From: Chinchilla lanigera
Taxonomy: Eukaryota; Chordata; Mammalia; Rodentia; Chinchillidae
Reading direction: 5' to 3'
Assembly: GCF_000276665.1 (NCBI RefSeq)
Contig: NW_004955469.1
Location: 11,843,112 to 11,907,111 of the forward strand
DNA: 64,000 bases
A model generated the notes under the pieces. That model was given only the letters and a program-made list of their open reading frames with translations. It was not told where the DNA came from and made no database searches. Below are positions 1 to 11,059 of this stretch, one piece after another. The position numbers and the translations under genes are program-made. Within the stretch, counting starts at the first letter, position 1. Each line of letters starts with the position of its first letter.

Positions 1-40
1 ATTTTTATTATACTTTGTTTTGTATTTTAAAAAGTAGGTG

Positions 41-240
41 AGCGGTTCAGAAGCTGGAAACCAGGAGGACCTTGTGCAATACCTGGGGAGACCCCCTGGA
101 AGCCATTCTTCCCCTGACAGTACAGGCTGCGGTGGAGGAGTGCATGGAGCTTGGGAGAGGTCTGCACCAAGATTTCTGCTGCCTGTGCTGATGGTTGAGA
201 GAGGACACTAAGTGGTTGTGGGGTCCCAATGCCCTGGGAG
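41..240. other. unassigned sequence before the gap, possibly part of a retroviral remnant
   Basis: About 200 bp of moderately GC-rich sequence lies between an A-rich tail at the window start (about 25-35) and the gap. It has no long open frame and I do not recognise its translation. Its position suggests it could belong to the same endogenous retrovirus as the protease fragment beyond the gap, but nothing in it proves this. Confidence 0.3.
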
Positions 241-669
241 NNNNNNNNNNNNNNNNNNNNNNNNNNNNNNNNNNNNNNNNNNNNNNNNNNNNNNNNNNNN
301 NNNNNNNNNNNNNNNNNNNNNNNNNNNNNNNNNNNNNNNNNNNNNNNNNNNNNNNNNNNNNNNNNNNNNNNNNNNNNNNNNNNNNNNNNNNNNNNNNNNN
401 NNNNNNNNNNNNNNNNNNNNNNNNNNNNNNNNNNNNNNNNNNNNNNNNNNNNNNNNNNNNNNNNNNNNNNNNNNNNNNNNNNNNNNNNNNNNNNNNNNNN
501 NNNNNNNNNNNNNNNNNNNNNNNNNNNNNNNNNNNNNNNNNNNNNNNNNNNNNNNNNNNNNNNNNNNNNNNNNNNNNNNNNNNNNNNNNNNNNNNNNNNN
601 NNNNNNNNNNNNNNNNNNNNNNNNNNNNNNNNNNNNNNNNNNNNNNNNNNNNNNNNNNNNNNNNNNNNN
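241..669. other. assembly gap (run of N)
   Basis: The sequence is a run of 429 undetermined bases. Reading frames crossing it have no meaning. The gap lies immediately upstream of the retroviral protease fragment, so the missing bases may hold more of that element. Confidence 0.99.
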
Positions 670-685
670 CTGTCATCTCCATGGA

Positions 686-884
686 GGAGCCCTGAGTAAT
701 CATGACTATAGAGGAAAAAGAAAACAACCTATTGCTAGACACAGGTGCAAGTCTCTTGCTCCTTCTTTTCAATCCTGGCCTTCCTTCCAGCCATCATACC
801 TCAGTGAAAGGAGTCACTGGTGAGGAGGTAATACACTATTTTCCACAACCCTTAGGTTGTAACTACTTGTTAGATCTTTCTTGA
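686..884 (+). pseudogene. endogenous retrovirus protease (pro) fragment, class I-like
   Basis: A short open stretch (ATG at 702, stop at about 882) encodes the hallmark of a retroviral aspartic protease. The active-site motif Leu-Leu-Asp-Thr-Gly-Ala-Ser is at residues 11-17 (Asp codon at 738-740). It is followed by a Val-Lys-Gly-Val-Thr-Gly stretch near residues 34-39 and a Pro-Leu-Gly-Cys-Asn stretch before the stop. In the family the enzyme works as a dimer and cleaves the Gag-Pol polyprotein. This order of motifs resembles class I (gamma-like) endogenous retroviruses. The fragment covers roughly half of a usual protease; the flap and C-terminal part are missing, and no Gag, reverse transcriptase or LTR is recognisable beside it. 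It is a dead remnant. The ATG is only the first in frame, since the real protein would be made as part of a polyprotein. Confidence 0.72.
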
Positions 885-889
885 GTATC

Positions 890-1345
890 GCTGTCTTCCT
901 GAGAAACCACTTTGAAGACATAACCATGTATTACAGCAGCCATTGATATTTTCGTACTAATTTGTCCATAACTCTGTAATGTCTGTATTGTTTGCATACT
1001 ATTTTGTAAATGGTTGTATATTTATTACTATGTGTTTCCTACAACAACCATTGAGAACAGTCAGTGATTATTCAATTGGTCACTCATGTATAGCTCTATG
1101 TATTTTCTTTAGAAATCATTTTGAAGATACCAAAGTATAGTACAACAACCATTGATTGTCTCCTACCACTTTTGTCTGTAACTCACTATTATTTGTCTAT
1201 TTGTTTTCCTGAGAAACTATCTTGTAGATAACAACATGTAAAACAACAACCATTGATAATTTCCTACCACTTTGTCTGTAATTTGGTAAGCCCCCCATTA
1301 CTATGTTATCCTTCTTTTACTCTTTAAAATAATATAAAAAAAAGT
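890..1345 (+). repeat. four degenerate ~100-bp tandem repeats similar to the L1-B 3' UTR
   Basis: A block containing the core CATTG preceded by an ACAAC- or CAGC-type stretch recurs at 941, 1049, 1150 and 1251, giving spacings of 108, 101 and 101 bp. Each unit carries a GAGAAAC- or GAAATC-like start, a TTGAAGATA- or TTGTAGATA-like box, then CAACAACCATTGA and a CCTACCACTTTGT-like end. The same order of boxes appears in the 3' UTR of the L1-B copies at 33.4-34.1 kb and 59.5-59.9 kb. The block ends in an A-rich tail at about 1325-1345. It begins directly after the retroviral protease fragment. Confidence 0.65.
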
Positions 1346-1870
1346 AGATGACTGTGTTATTTGCATCATTCTGTGGTGATACTTGCTCATGGTTCTGTCC
1401 TTGTCCCTTTGGCCTTCCTACTGTAAGTCTTTTACTCTTGCAAAGTTTGAGACACATGAGGATTCCAAAATTGCTATTCTCTACTCAACTGGTGTTTGAG
1501 CACCTCAAAGACGTCAATCCCATGGCCTCTGAAGTGCTCTTGGTTTTTCCCCCATGATTCCATTCAACAAGCCTCATTTCAGGAAGCAGAAGTCAAGAGG
1601 ATGTTATGGGGCTGATATGAAAACAGAGTTTTTCCTGAATGCCCCAGTAGTTGCCAACCTGTCTCATCAGGCAGGAAAGTGTCTAATGGGTACTCTTAGT
1701 CACAAAGGATGCTGGAAAATTTAGCTTGCACACAGCTATTGTTAAGAGAAATACCACAGGCTTTTCCAACATCAACACCAAATGACAAAAACACACTCCT
1801 CATATGCCTCCCTTTAGCTGTTCTTCCTCCACACTCCCCATCAACACATCCACGGAAGTCCACATCGTCC
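1346..1870. other. no gene recognised
   Basis: Single-copy-looking sequence with no convincing exon or recent repeat. The right edge grades into the L2 element. Confidence 0.5.
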
Positions 1871-2400
1871 TCATCATTGACTCTTTCTCCTCAAATCTCA
1901 CCTAGGAGGTCAGCAGGTCTTTCCCAACACCTCCCACGCTCATCAGTTTCTGCCCTTTACCTGGACTCCTGCCTGCCTTCTCTAGGGTCTTCTTGACCCT
2001 CTGGCCCAGCCTTTGCAATCAGCCAGAGTGATCTTTCTAAAAGGCAGAAACAGACCAAGAGATGGTCTTACATTGCTTTTAGGATAAAGTGCAATGTTCT
2101 TATCATGGTTTCCAGGCCCTTCACGATCTGGCCCTTAACTGTCTCTCCAGCTGTATTTCACATTCAGCTGTATTTCAGCCATCCTGGACCTATCTTGCAC
2201 TCTTCTAATGAGTAACACTTTCCCCCAAATTTGTGAATTTCCCCAAGTGTTTTTCCTCTATCTGGAATACTCCCCACCTGCATCTACCATATCTAAATAC
2301 CACTTATATCATCTTCAGGGTCTGCCTGAAGAATCTTTGCCTTCAAAGAATCTTTCCCTAATTCTTCCTTGCAATGAAAGGATTACAGTATTATTAGTCA
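1870..2400 (+). mobile_element. L2 LINE, 3' region, old
   Basis: The sequence follows the typical L2 3' half in the sense direction: the GCCAGAGTGATCTTTCTAA box, then GGATAAAGTGCAA, the CCAGGCCCTTCACGATCTGGCCC stretch spread over 2115-2137, a CTCCAGC box, and TCTGGAATACTCCCC near 2260. This is an ancient, inactive LINE shared by mammals, with many substitutions. Confidence 0.8.
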
Positions 2401-2725
2401 CCTTCATGGCCATAACAACCACCAAATCTCGTTGGCTTGAAACAACGAACACCTAATTTTTTCTCATGTGTCCATATGGCAGCTAGCTACAAGTCAGCTC
2501 TGCTTTTGTGTCTTCTTATTTTAGGAGGCAGGCTGATGGACCAGCCCCAATCCGTGACACAACATTCTCATTGTGGAAACATTTTAAAACATCATCTTAG
2601 ATCTGGCACATATCGCATCCTCTCGCATTCTATTGAACAAAACTAGTCCCATGGCTAATTCTTTCATATTTGGACCAAGGAGATATATTTCTCCAGCAGG
2701 AAGACACCAAGTCACATGGTAATAA
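2398..2725 (-). mobile_element. MLT1-like MaLR LTR, antisense, degenerate
   Basis: The left edge has the antisense start of MLT1-type LTRs: a CCATAACAA box, then TTGGCTTGAAACAACGAACA. The rest is weakly conserved and contains a CAGCTAGC-AAGTCA type stretch. The family call is moderate because only the first ~80 bp is clear. Confidence 0.5.
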
Positions 2726-2811
2726 AAGATGTTTAATTCTCATACTGGAAAGGGAAAAGAAAATAATTAAGACTAATTATTCAACCTACTATAATAGTAA
2801 TACTGTAGTTA

Positions 2812-2987
2812 TCAGGTATTGAGTGTTTATTATGTGCCGGGCCTCATGTCAAATGCATTAATATAATTTTTCATTGAATCCCCACAATAATAGTTGATAC
2901 TCTTATTGTCCCCATACACAGGTAAGAAAACTGAGATGAAGGGAGTTGGGGCAACTTGCTCATGGTCTCCTAGTGAGTAACGAAAGC
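2812..2987 (-). mobile_element. MIR-class SINE, antisense
   Basis: Contains the antisense signature TTATGTGCCGGGCCT, then CCCCATACACAGGTAAGAAAACTGAGATGAA around 2910-2940 and CAACTTGCTCATGGTC. These are the usual reverse-strand landmarks of MIR-type elements. It abuts the MaLR LTR. Confidence 0.75.
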
Positions 2988-3363
2988 TGTTATGGTTTGT
3001 GTCTGGATGTCCCCTCTAAAGCCTCATGCAGTAATGGGGCAGGCTTTTAGAGTTTATGATTGATCCATGATGGAATGCTAGGATTATGGATGTGAGTTCT
3101 ACACCTGCCCTGGGGCAGACAGTTTGCATATATAAGCGAGAGAAAGAGGCTGACTGCCTGCTCTCCTCCGTTTTGCTCTTGTTGCTTTTGCTATCTTCTG
3201 CTGCCATGAACTGTTGCCCTCTGCCATGTGCCACTCTGCCTTGGCGCCAGCTGAGTAAGGACTGCAATCTCCACTAACTGTAAGCTAAATAAACTTTTCC
3301 TTCCTTAATTCTGGGCATCAGGTATTTTGTCTAAGCAATGAGAGAAAAGACACTAAGACAACA
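2988..3363 (+). mobile_element. solitary ERVL-MaLR LTR, sense
   Basis: A 376-bp element starts with TGTTATGGTTTGTGTCTGGA and ends in ...ACTAAGACAACA, so it has TG...CA termini. The terminal inverted CTTAGTG/TGTTATGG style matches the antisense copies elsewhere in the window, such as the one ending CAAACCATAACA near 51347. A TATA-like box (TATATAA, 3129-3135) and an AATAAA signal (3288-3293) lie in the expected LTR order: promoter, R, poly(A). No internal retroviral sequence flanks it, so it is a solo LTR. It could in principle act as a promoter, but the sequence alone shows no activity. Confidence 0.8.
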
Positions 3364-3661
3364 GCCTAGATTTAAAACCAATTCCAATTGCATCTTCTCA
3401 GAATCCATGCAAGTGCTGATCAAAAACTAGTGAATGTTTAAATTTAAAAAAAAAAACTTATTATAGTAAAAAAAGAGGACACTGCCAAAAACAATGAAAT
3501 GAGTCTATTCAAACAAAGGAAGGGTATTTTGGGTATAAGGGGATTAATAATAATTTGTGTTTTACTATTACAAATATTTTTATTTAAACATTCACTATAT
3601 GTTTTGATCACTTCCCAGTAATCAACTGTTAATTGGAATTTCTGCCAAATAAAAACTTACA
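3364..3661. other. AT-rich sequence without recognisable gene
   Basis: Contains homopolymer A tracts (3447-3460) and no open frame or structure I can assign. Confidence 0.4.
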
Positions 3662-3785
3662 GGGCTGGGGATTTAGCTCAGCGGCAAAAGTGCCTGCCTG
3701 GCAAGCGCAAGGTCGTGAGTTCGGTTCCCGGTACCGGAGAAAAAAACCAAAAAAAAAAAAAAATAAATTTAAAAAATAAAAAAAA
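3662..3785 (+). mobile_element. ID SINE (tRNA-derived), young subfamily
   Basis: The element starts GGGCTGGGGATTTAGCTCAG, has the internal pol III A box (TAGCTCAGCGG) and B box (GAGTTCGGTTCC), ends GGTACCGGAG and has a long A-rich tail. The flanks resemble a TSD (AAATAAAAACTTACAG against AAATAAAAACATTGCAG). It is almost identical to the copies at 23623, 48152 and 61833. Confidence 0.92.
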
Positions 3786-4189
3786 TAAAAACATTGCAGT
3801 GTGCTTTCATCCACCTTATTACCAGATCTGGCATTGTGCAACTTCTGGCTTTGCCACAAAGTCAAAGTGACCACGAAAAGTAAACGTTTTGAGTCAGTTT
3901 AGGACATTGTGGCAGACATGAAAGCTCAACTAAAGACAGGAAAGCGAATGTCCAGAATAGCTTCAGAAATTTGCAAGAATGATGGGATAAGCATGTTCAG
4001 AGCAAGGGAGAATTTCTTTAGGGGGGGTTAATGGCAATATGACATTTACTGTAATACATTTTTAATTTAAACATTTATCTATTTTTCCATCATACTGGCT
4101 AAAACAGCAATTGCATGCTTTTTCTATATCTCCCTACTGGTCCCCTACCTCAGTTTTTGCCATAGAATTGCAATTTCCTGAGCAGTTCC

Positions 4190-4255
4190 AGGACAGGATA
4201 CATCAATAGCACAGTGCCTGGCACACAGTAGGGCTCAGTCAATGTTATAGAGTTA
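4190..4255 (+). mobile_element. MIR fragment
   Basis: Contains the conserved MIR 3' core GCACAGTGCCTGGCACACAG followed by TAGGGCTCAGTCAATGTTA. Only the core is preserved. Confidence 0.7.
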
Positions 4256-4279
4256 GTTAAAAAGTATCAGTTCCTGTTT

Positions 4280-4515
4280 AGGTGCTGATTCCTTCTAGAA
4301 GCTTTCTCTGATCACTTAGAATGATTTGAGACTCCTCTTCTGTACTGCCATAAAAACTTGTGCATACACTCTTCTTGTACTTATCATATTGAACAGCAGT
4401 GATCTTCGTGGTGGAGAGCAGAGGCTGTACCATCTTTGTCTCCCTACTGCCTGTCAACATGCTAATCACAGTGCTCAGTAAGTGAATGAGTGAATGAATG
4501 AATATATAAATGACC
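4280..4515 (+). mobile_element. L2 LINE 3' end
   Basis: Follows the L2 3' terminal order: AAGCTTTCTCTGATCAC, then a TACTTATCATATTG region, a CTGTACCATCTTTGTCTCCC region, and GTGCTCAGTAAGTGAATGAGTG ending in GAATGAAT repeats (4485-4503). Confidence 0.75.
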
Positions 4516-4519
4516 AAAT

Positions 4520-6250
4520 GAACAAATGATGAGAAGACATCAGGACCATTACATGGTGCCCAAATGTAGGGACAGGCCTAGGTGAGAAGTTGACTGTCTC
4601 TTTATTGGTTTCTATTTTCTCCTATTAATTAGTCCTTCCTGCTCAGAAGCCACTGTGTCTAACTGGTCTTCAGATACACAGGACTCCCTTTGTATTTCCT
4701 GCCCTGTCCAATTGGTGGAACATGGGGCAAGTATTCTAGACATAAGAGAAGCAGACTGGTAGAAGGGAATGGGAAGGTTCTCAATGGAAGCCTACACCAG
4801 AAGCAAGGTCTTTCTTTGCCCAAACTCTCTGCAAAGACAGTGAGACCCCCAGGAACTGGCCGAATTACTGACATACCTATTCTGGACCTCAAGAGAGACA
4901 GTTGAGAGTAAAACTAGCCTACGGGAAGGAGGATTTGTGAAATGGCCCCAGGAAGACTCATGACTGGCCTTGGTGTTCCAGACAGGTAGGGAAATCTTCA
5001 ACCATGTGAGGCTGAGGCAAAATTATGAGCCTAGTATTCTCTTTTGCCAAAGCTCATGGCTCCTCATATCTGAAATCTTGTTTCTCTTCCTCCATTCCTC
5101 TTCTTTCCCTCTTGCCCTCGCTGGTTCCCCTGAGCCTGGTTCCCTTACTATGTGGTGCAACTGGATACATTCACTCCTTGTCTTGGTCTGCTCTGTGCAC
5201 CAGGTAATATGGTCAACTTCTATACCACCATCAATACCCTACCCTTGCAGATCCCATAGCCCAATAAGGGAACAAGACAAGGAATCAGACTGGAAACAGG
5301 AAGCCATTCCCTAGTGTAAGGTCAAAGACAAATGTAGATAGAGAAGAATGATAAGTCCTACAATATTTACAATAGGATGGTCAGTGCAAGCGTTTTGGAG
5401 ATGGTGATATTTGGGCTGAAAGGATGAGAAGAAGCTAGCCATGTCAAGCAGCACAAGAGCATGCACTCCAAACAGGCAGATGAGCATGTACAGGGCAGGA
5501 TAAAGGACTCTGTGCTCTGGAAATCAAAAGAATGAATGTTGGTGGAATGTGTGGACTGCAGAGGAATGGGGCTTGATGAGGCTGGAAGGGTCTGTAGAAC
5601 TGGATCCCACAGGGCCTTGTGGCCATGGTGAGGAGTTTGGATGGATGCTTCTGGGAGATTTTCAGCAGGGAGAGACTAATTCTTATTCTAAGAGCATCCC
5701 TTTGATGACTGTATGGAATAAAATAGGAGGAAACTATTGTATTGTCCAGAAGACAGACGATACTGATGGTCTAGACTAGTTAAAGCACAATGAGTATATT
5801 TCCTAAATAGTATGGCCCAGGACAGTTCTGAGTCAAAGTGTCTGCACATGTGCAAGGGAACCTGTCAGGCAGCTGGAGCTTAGAGGAAAGGTCCAAACTG
5901 GAGGACCTAGGCTGAAAGCCACCATCACACTAATAGGGTTATGAGGCTAAGGGTTGTACTGCTCCAGGAGAGAGAAGTGAGCCCCTGACCAAGCTCTTGG
6001 CATTCCAATATTAAGCCAGGAGAAGGAAGAGCTAGTGAAGGGGCTAAAACAGTTGGGAAGGGAGGTAAAAAGGCAGTCAAGAAACTCCCCAATACCCCAG
6101 ATCCCAGGATTATGAGGTTTAAATGCAAATGACTAATAAAGATGAAAGATTCTGCTCTGTCATCACTGGAACAAAAAAGATTCCAAATACACACTAGTTT
6201 CCTTTCCTCTCCTATCCTTAGATATCTATGTTGGCACAGCTAAACCTTTG
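4520..6250. other. no gene recognised; unique-looking sequence
   Basis: About 1.7 kb with no assignable repeat except scattered short purine-rich stretches. Open frames here (for example 4970-5314 and 5925-6194) lack recognisable domains and overlap on both strands, so none is supported. Confidence 0.5.
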
Positions 6251-6254
6251 CAGA

Positions 6255-6425
6255 AAATAAAGGCTTATTTCACCTAGCATAATTTCATCCATATTTTCAT
6301 AATCAAAGGATTTCATCTTTTTAGGGCTGAGTAGTATTCCATCACACACATATACCACATTTTCTTTGAGCATTCATGCCCCATAAATGTATTCCATTAC
6401 TATAGGTCATTAAAATAAAATGAAA
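6255..6425 (-). mobile_element. L1 fragment, end of ORF2, antisense
   Basis: Shows the antisense landmarks of the L1 ORF2 end and adjacent 3' region: TTATTTCACCTAGCATAAT, then GGGCTGAGTAGTATTCCATC, a TATACCACATTTTCTTT stretch. Highly diverged and short, an old copy. Confidence 0.72.
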
Positions 6426-6429
6426 GGAC

Positions 6430-7265
6430 TGTTCTCTATTTATAGGATTTTAAGTATTAGCCCACATATAGCAATGCTTAAGGGAAACAGGAATCGCAAT
6501 GGTAAAAATATATCCCGTGTGAAGCCATACTACTTTTTTCCAAGTAAAATTGCTGTTGCTAGGAGAATCCTTAGAAATCATCTAGTGCCAACCTGGTAAC
6601 ATCAGTAATGAGCACCCTGTGACAAAGATGTTGATGCCTTTACCATGTACTCACCCATGGCTCTGTGGGCAGGCCCAGTATGCTATTGCAAGACCTCTGG
6701 GTGATCGAAATGCATGCTCCAGTTTGCAGAGCACTGCATTGCAAAAGCCTTCTGGCCTATCACCACATTCCTGGTTGGTAATGTAATGGGCACCTGGAAT
6801 AAATAAACCTGTAGGTGACAATTAGGCCTAGCCTGGGAACTCTTGGTGGTCAGTGACTAGAGAACTAAAGGAGATGTATTAGGACTTAGTCTCTGGGGAG
6901 ACCCTGGAAGTAGCAGAGCAAACAGGGATCCTGACCAAGTTGTACCACAGCTCCTGGCTTGTAATTCTTTTCCAAGGATTTTATATCTCAGTACTTCTGC
7001 CATCCCAGGGCTTAGGGCCAAATGGAAATCCATTAAATTGGAAATCATGTTCCCACATGGGCAAGAGAAGCCCTGGAAGAGCTCATTAAAGTGTGATGGC
7101 GCCGATACCTGTCACTGTGCACATTTCATTCAAGCCAGACAACAGATTATTCATCTCAGATATGGCCACCCCATAATGAGCTCCTCCAGGGTTAGCTCCT
7201 AGTGGAGAGCAGGAAAGAGCAAACAGCTACCTACAGCAAATGTTTCTACAAGCAGCAAGAACGCC
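6430..7265. other. no gene recognised
   Basis: Unique-looking sequence; reading frames are short and lack domains. Confidence 0.45.
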
Positions 7266-7269
7266 AAGC

Positions 7270-7400
7270 TGGAAATCTTCTCCTGTCTATGCCACTGGCT
7301 CACTGTGTATGCTAGGCAAACCACTTCCTTTCCTGGTCCCCATTTCCTCAACCGTAAAATGAACTATTTCCCAAGTCCCCTGAGGTTCAGAGTGCATAAA
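7270..7400 (+). mobile_element. MIR SINE
   Basis: Sense landmarks are TGCCACTGGCTCACTGTGT, then CAAACCACTTCCTTTCCTGG and CATTTCCTCAACCGTAAAAT. Diverged but in the right order. Confidence 0.75.
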
Positions 7401-7519
7401 GTCACATCCAACCATTGCAGTGTTCCCAGGACCAAAAGCATTCCTAGAATGTCAGAATTTCAATGCTAAAACCAGGCCAGTTCCAGGCAAACCAGCCTAA
7501 ATGGGTCACTATCCCTGGA

Positions 7520-7625
7520 AGGCTTGTCAAAACAGAATGGTATCTTTGGATATCCTGAGCTTCTGATGCTACAAGTCTGGGATGGGCTCTAAGAGTGTGC
7601 CAATAAGCTCCTCGAATGAGGTGCA
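7520..7625 (+). mobile_element. MER5A-like hAT DNA transposon remnant
   Basis: Contains GGAAGGCTTGTCAAAACAGA, then CTGAGCTTCTGATG and AAGTCTGGGATGGGCTCTAAG. This matches the usual MER5A order of a GGCTTGTTAAAACA-type box, a TTTCTGATTCAGTAGGTCTGGGG-type box and GGGCC. Confidence 0.6.
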
Positions 7626-8429
7626 GGTGTGGAGGACCACCTAGGCAACTCTCCTTGAAAGAGGAGCAGTTACCTCCAATTTGGCTGAGCTTAACCCTAT
7701 TCCCATGTACTGGTGTACAGAGCTGGCTAGGACCCTTTCCTTATCCCTTCAAATGGCTTCAAGCAATGCACATCAGTCTAGCTGAGGTGCTAATGGTTAT
7801 CTTTGGAGATGGCAGGCGTGTCTCCCCAACACCCTCCCACTTGTTCCCAGGAGTGAGCTGGGATGAGGCAGGATGTATGAGCCAATGCTCCACATCGGCT
7901 GGGGATGGAGCCTTGGGAATAGAAGCTATGACTTCCTGGGGCTTCAAAGATTACACATCAGAGCTGAAGTACCAATCCCAAAATATTAGCTACTATCTCA
8001 GTTGTGTTATGCAGATTACTCTTTCTGCATATGCTTTTCTCTGCATAAGGCAGAGGTGATTTCAGACCTTCTACCTAGCCCAGCTCATGGCACTCACCTA
8101 CTTCTCATGGTTCTCACAGTCACTCATTCTCAAGTCACTCCCTTCTTCATCAATGAATAAAACCTGGGTTCGGCCTTGGGTTGAGGCCTTTGTACCAGAT
8201 GGCCATCCTCATGGCTGTACTTAGGACCCGTTGGCTCCCCATAATTACAAATGTGTCTTAGTGTCTTTATTCTCACCATGGGTTGCACTGGATGTGGTAG
8301 ATTTAAATTAACTCTCTAGAATCCCAATAACTTTTTATGGAATTACAAATACAGACTTCCTGGGCCACAACAAGGACAGGGAAGGGCTCTCTATACCCAG
8401 GTATAGACTTGATGGCAGTTCCTATGCTT

Positions 8430-8600
8430 TCCTGTAGACCAGCTACACTTGACATACTGAACAGCTTGCCCAAAATACAGATCCCTAGGTTCCAGCCTGA
8501 TTCTTGTCAGGGAGGGTGGAGCTGGTCCTGGGTCGCGTGTTTTCAACAAACTTCCAAAGTGATCCCTTACAGGGCTGGAGAACCTCTACACCGGCTCCCC
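8430..8600 (+). mobile_element. possible MER5A-like remnant
   Basis: Has the sequence order CAAAATACAGATCCCTAGG, TTCCAGCCTGATTC, GGGTGGAGCTGG, CAACAAACTTCC, AAGTGATCCC, GGAGAACCTCTAC, which resembles a diverged MER5A. The call is uncertain. Confidence 0.45.
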
Positions 8601-11055
8601 TCAACGTGCCTATAATTCAAATATTTTATAGCATTGCAAGTCAGAGCTCCCCAAAAGTGTGATAGGTCACCCTCAAGTCATGTTCTCTTTGCTTAGTTCA
8701 GTCATGCCTCACACTGGGCATTTCCATTTTTGCCCTGAGCAAATGGAGCTGTTGGAGGCGGCACAGGGGGCCCAGGAGACAGAAGAGTAATTCGGGGTGG
8801 GCGAACACATAAACTTACTCATAGAAGCAGCTCTCCTCTGCCTAGGGGAGTCCCGAGCCTGAGTCAAGGAGCTCCTGTGAGCAGCCCAGGTCTGAGCCGG
8901 TCACTGGGGCCTCGTTGGGGATGAGTGTGCGCTGGCCTGCGTGTGTCACACCAGTGAAGTCAGAGGTGGGCAGCCAGGGAGCAGTAAGCGGCTGTGTAGC
9001 CCAGGGTTGAGCAGTCTCGCCAGGTTCATTTCATGACCCAGCAGACTAACTAGCACTGCAGCCGAGCAGGAGCGAAGTATGATGTGCAGCCCAGCTCCAC
9101 AGAGGACAGTGACGCCCCTATCCAGGCTGCTGCCCTGAGCAGAGCCAGTGCTGCCACCTGCTGGCCCCAGCACAGGCGAGCTGTGCAGGTGCTCTGGAAT
9201 TCTGAACCAGGAATTCTAGAGTGTTTGGCTCAAAAAAACACCCCAGAGATGAGCGCATTAGTCTGTTGTGCAGAGGAAACCGAGCTCCTCTGAAGGAAAC
9301 AGGTTTCCCCTCATCCCAGTATGTGGCAGAGCCAGCGTTAAGCCAAGCCAGTGCCCTTTCCCTGGAGATTTGCTGATTTCCTGCTCCTTTAAGACAAATT
9401 GCTTTGACCCAGTAGTCTTGGCCCAGAGAGAGGGGGTTTGTAGCAGCATCTGAGGAAGTGCAGAGGCTTGGCTGTTATTCAGTGCTTGCTCCACACTTAA
9501 CCCTCCACTGGAGACAGCAAAGACACTGCCAAGGAAGAGGGCTTCCCCTTTCTCAGAGGAGAGAAGGAATGCTCATAAAGAAGTATTTCCAAACAGCAAT
9601 CCCCAAAGCCAATGAGCATAATACAGGAAAAATCCCCACTTCTCTGATTCCAGACCATCCTCACCATACAGTTTCTTTGCTGTTGCTTGTCTATAAAAGT
9701 TGCTTGGGACCAGGACAAGCTCCCCCTTGGGCAGGAATCAGCAGCCTTTGGAGACAGAATGTGCCTGGAAGTGCTAAGGCTTGGAAGCAGGTCAGCTATA
9801 AAGAGAAAAAGGAAAAGGTAGAAAGAGAAAGAAAAGCAGAGAGAAATGGGAGCCAACCTGGGCCAAAGGCTGCTAACATTTATCTCAATAAATCTCTTTC
9901 ATTCATTCATCAAAGAGTTGTGAGTACTCACTCTCCCCACAGCATTTTGCCTGTCCCAGAATAGACCCAACAGGGATCATGTAACTGTGCCTCCCAAGAA
10001 CACGTGAACCAAAGGCACGTGGACAGAAAGCTTGATACGCAACAACACTGAGTAGATGGTGATGGATACAGTGGTAAGGTAGTGTGACAGCACCGTGGCA
10101 GTGCTGAGGAGGAAAAAGAGGGAGAGGAATCAAAGAAGCAACACCGTGGCACTTGAGCTCTAAAATGATGAGATGAGGCCATGCAGAGATAGGACATAGT
10201 TCATTTTGGGGAAGAAAACCAAAGAAGAGGGACAAGGGGTATGGGGACATAGAGTTCCAGCCAGCTGGCTGAAATGCAGGTACAGGTACGGCCATGTGGG
10301 CAACAGGTGGAAAGAACAGGTGGCTGAGTCCAGGAGCTGGATGGTGACATGAGCTTGAATATAAAGTTAACTATTCCGTAGACAAGAAGGACCACTGCCT
10401 CCACCCCAACCCCCGGGCTCCTAAATGACACAGGGGCATATCAGAAATGTACCTGGGAAGATGAAGTCGGCAAAAGGGTAAAAGCAGGCTCCTGTGAACA
10501 TGGAAGGAAGCTGAGGAGAGAAACTCAAAAATACGAGTTTATGCGGAGAGGGGTCACCCATCCACAGGGACTGCATTTTGTAATTAACTGAAAGTGTTCA
10601 AAAGTAGGTCCCAGTGTTCATATTGCCAGGATCGCATCGCGCAGTTAAGGGTCCCTACACATGACTGCCAGGTTTCGCTCTGGGAGCAGCCCTCCAAAAC
10701 AATAACAGCGTCATCTGCTTCCTCCTGTTCCAGTCTGTCCTGTCCCTACATGATGGGCCTTCCTCCCCAAAGGATGATGCTTACACTTCTGACTGAGACT
10801 CATGATTGAAACCAAAAGCAACCACAGCAAAGAACTCTGGGTCCGATTGTCACTCCCATAGACAGAGGCCAGGGACTTCCTCATTCCAGGCCATATTTGG
10901 GATGTATTGGACTTCTCTGACTCTCTTCTTGCCAAGCCAGGAGCTTGTAAAACAATGGTACTGAGCCATTAGCAGAATGCCCAGGACATACAGAAGGAAG
11001 AGGAAGGCAGACTCACCCTTGCTGTGGGTGGGGTCCCCTCCCCCAGCAATTGACT
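8600..11055. other. unique-looking, locally GC-rich sequence without gene
   Basis: GC rises around 8750-9200 but the CpG count stays low, so this is not a CpG island promoter. Open frames such as 9458-9964 (168 codons) have frames of similar length on the other strand and Lys/Arg/Glu-rich low-complexity tails from a purine tract at 9800-9845. No domain, signal peptide or splice pattern can be defended. Confidence 0.45.
9800..9845 (+). repeat. purine-rich low-complexity tract
   Basis: A run of GAAA, AGAAA and GGAAA units. It explains the Lys/Glu-rich translation of overlapping open frames. Confidence 0.8.
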
Positions 11056-11059
11056 CATC

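Noticed and set aside
47..823. Frames spanning the gap
   Set aside because: They consist mainly of unknown residues over the run of N.
3662..3735. tRNA-like A and B boxes that could suggest a tRNA gene
   Set aside because: The sequence has ID-specific ends and a poly(A) tail, sits within a TSD and cannot fold as a normal tRNA; it is a SINE.
8750..9200. GC-rich patch as a CpG-island promoter
   Set aside because: CpG words are too few relative to GC content by eye.
9458..9964. 168-codon plus-strand open frame
   Set aside because: A 119-codon minus frame overlaps it, its Lys/Arg/Glu-rich part is a purine tract, and I recognise no protein.
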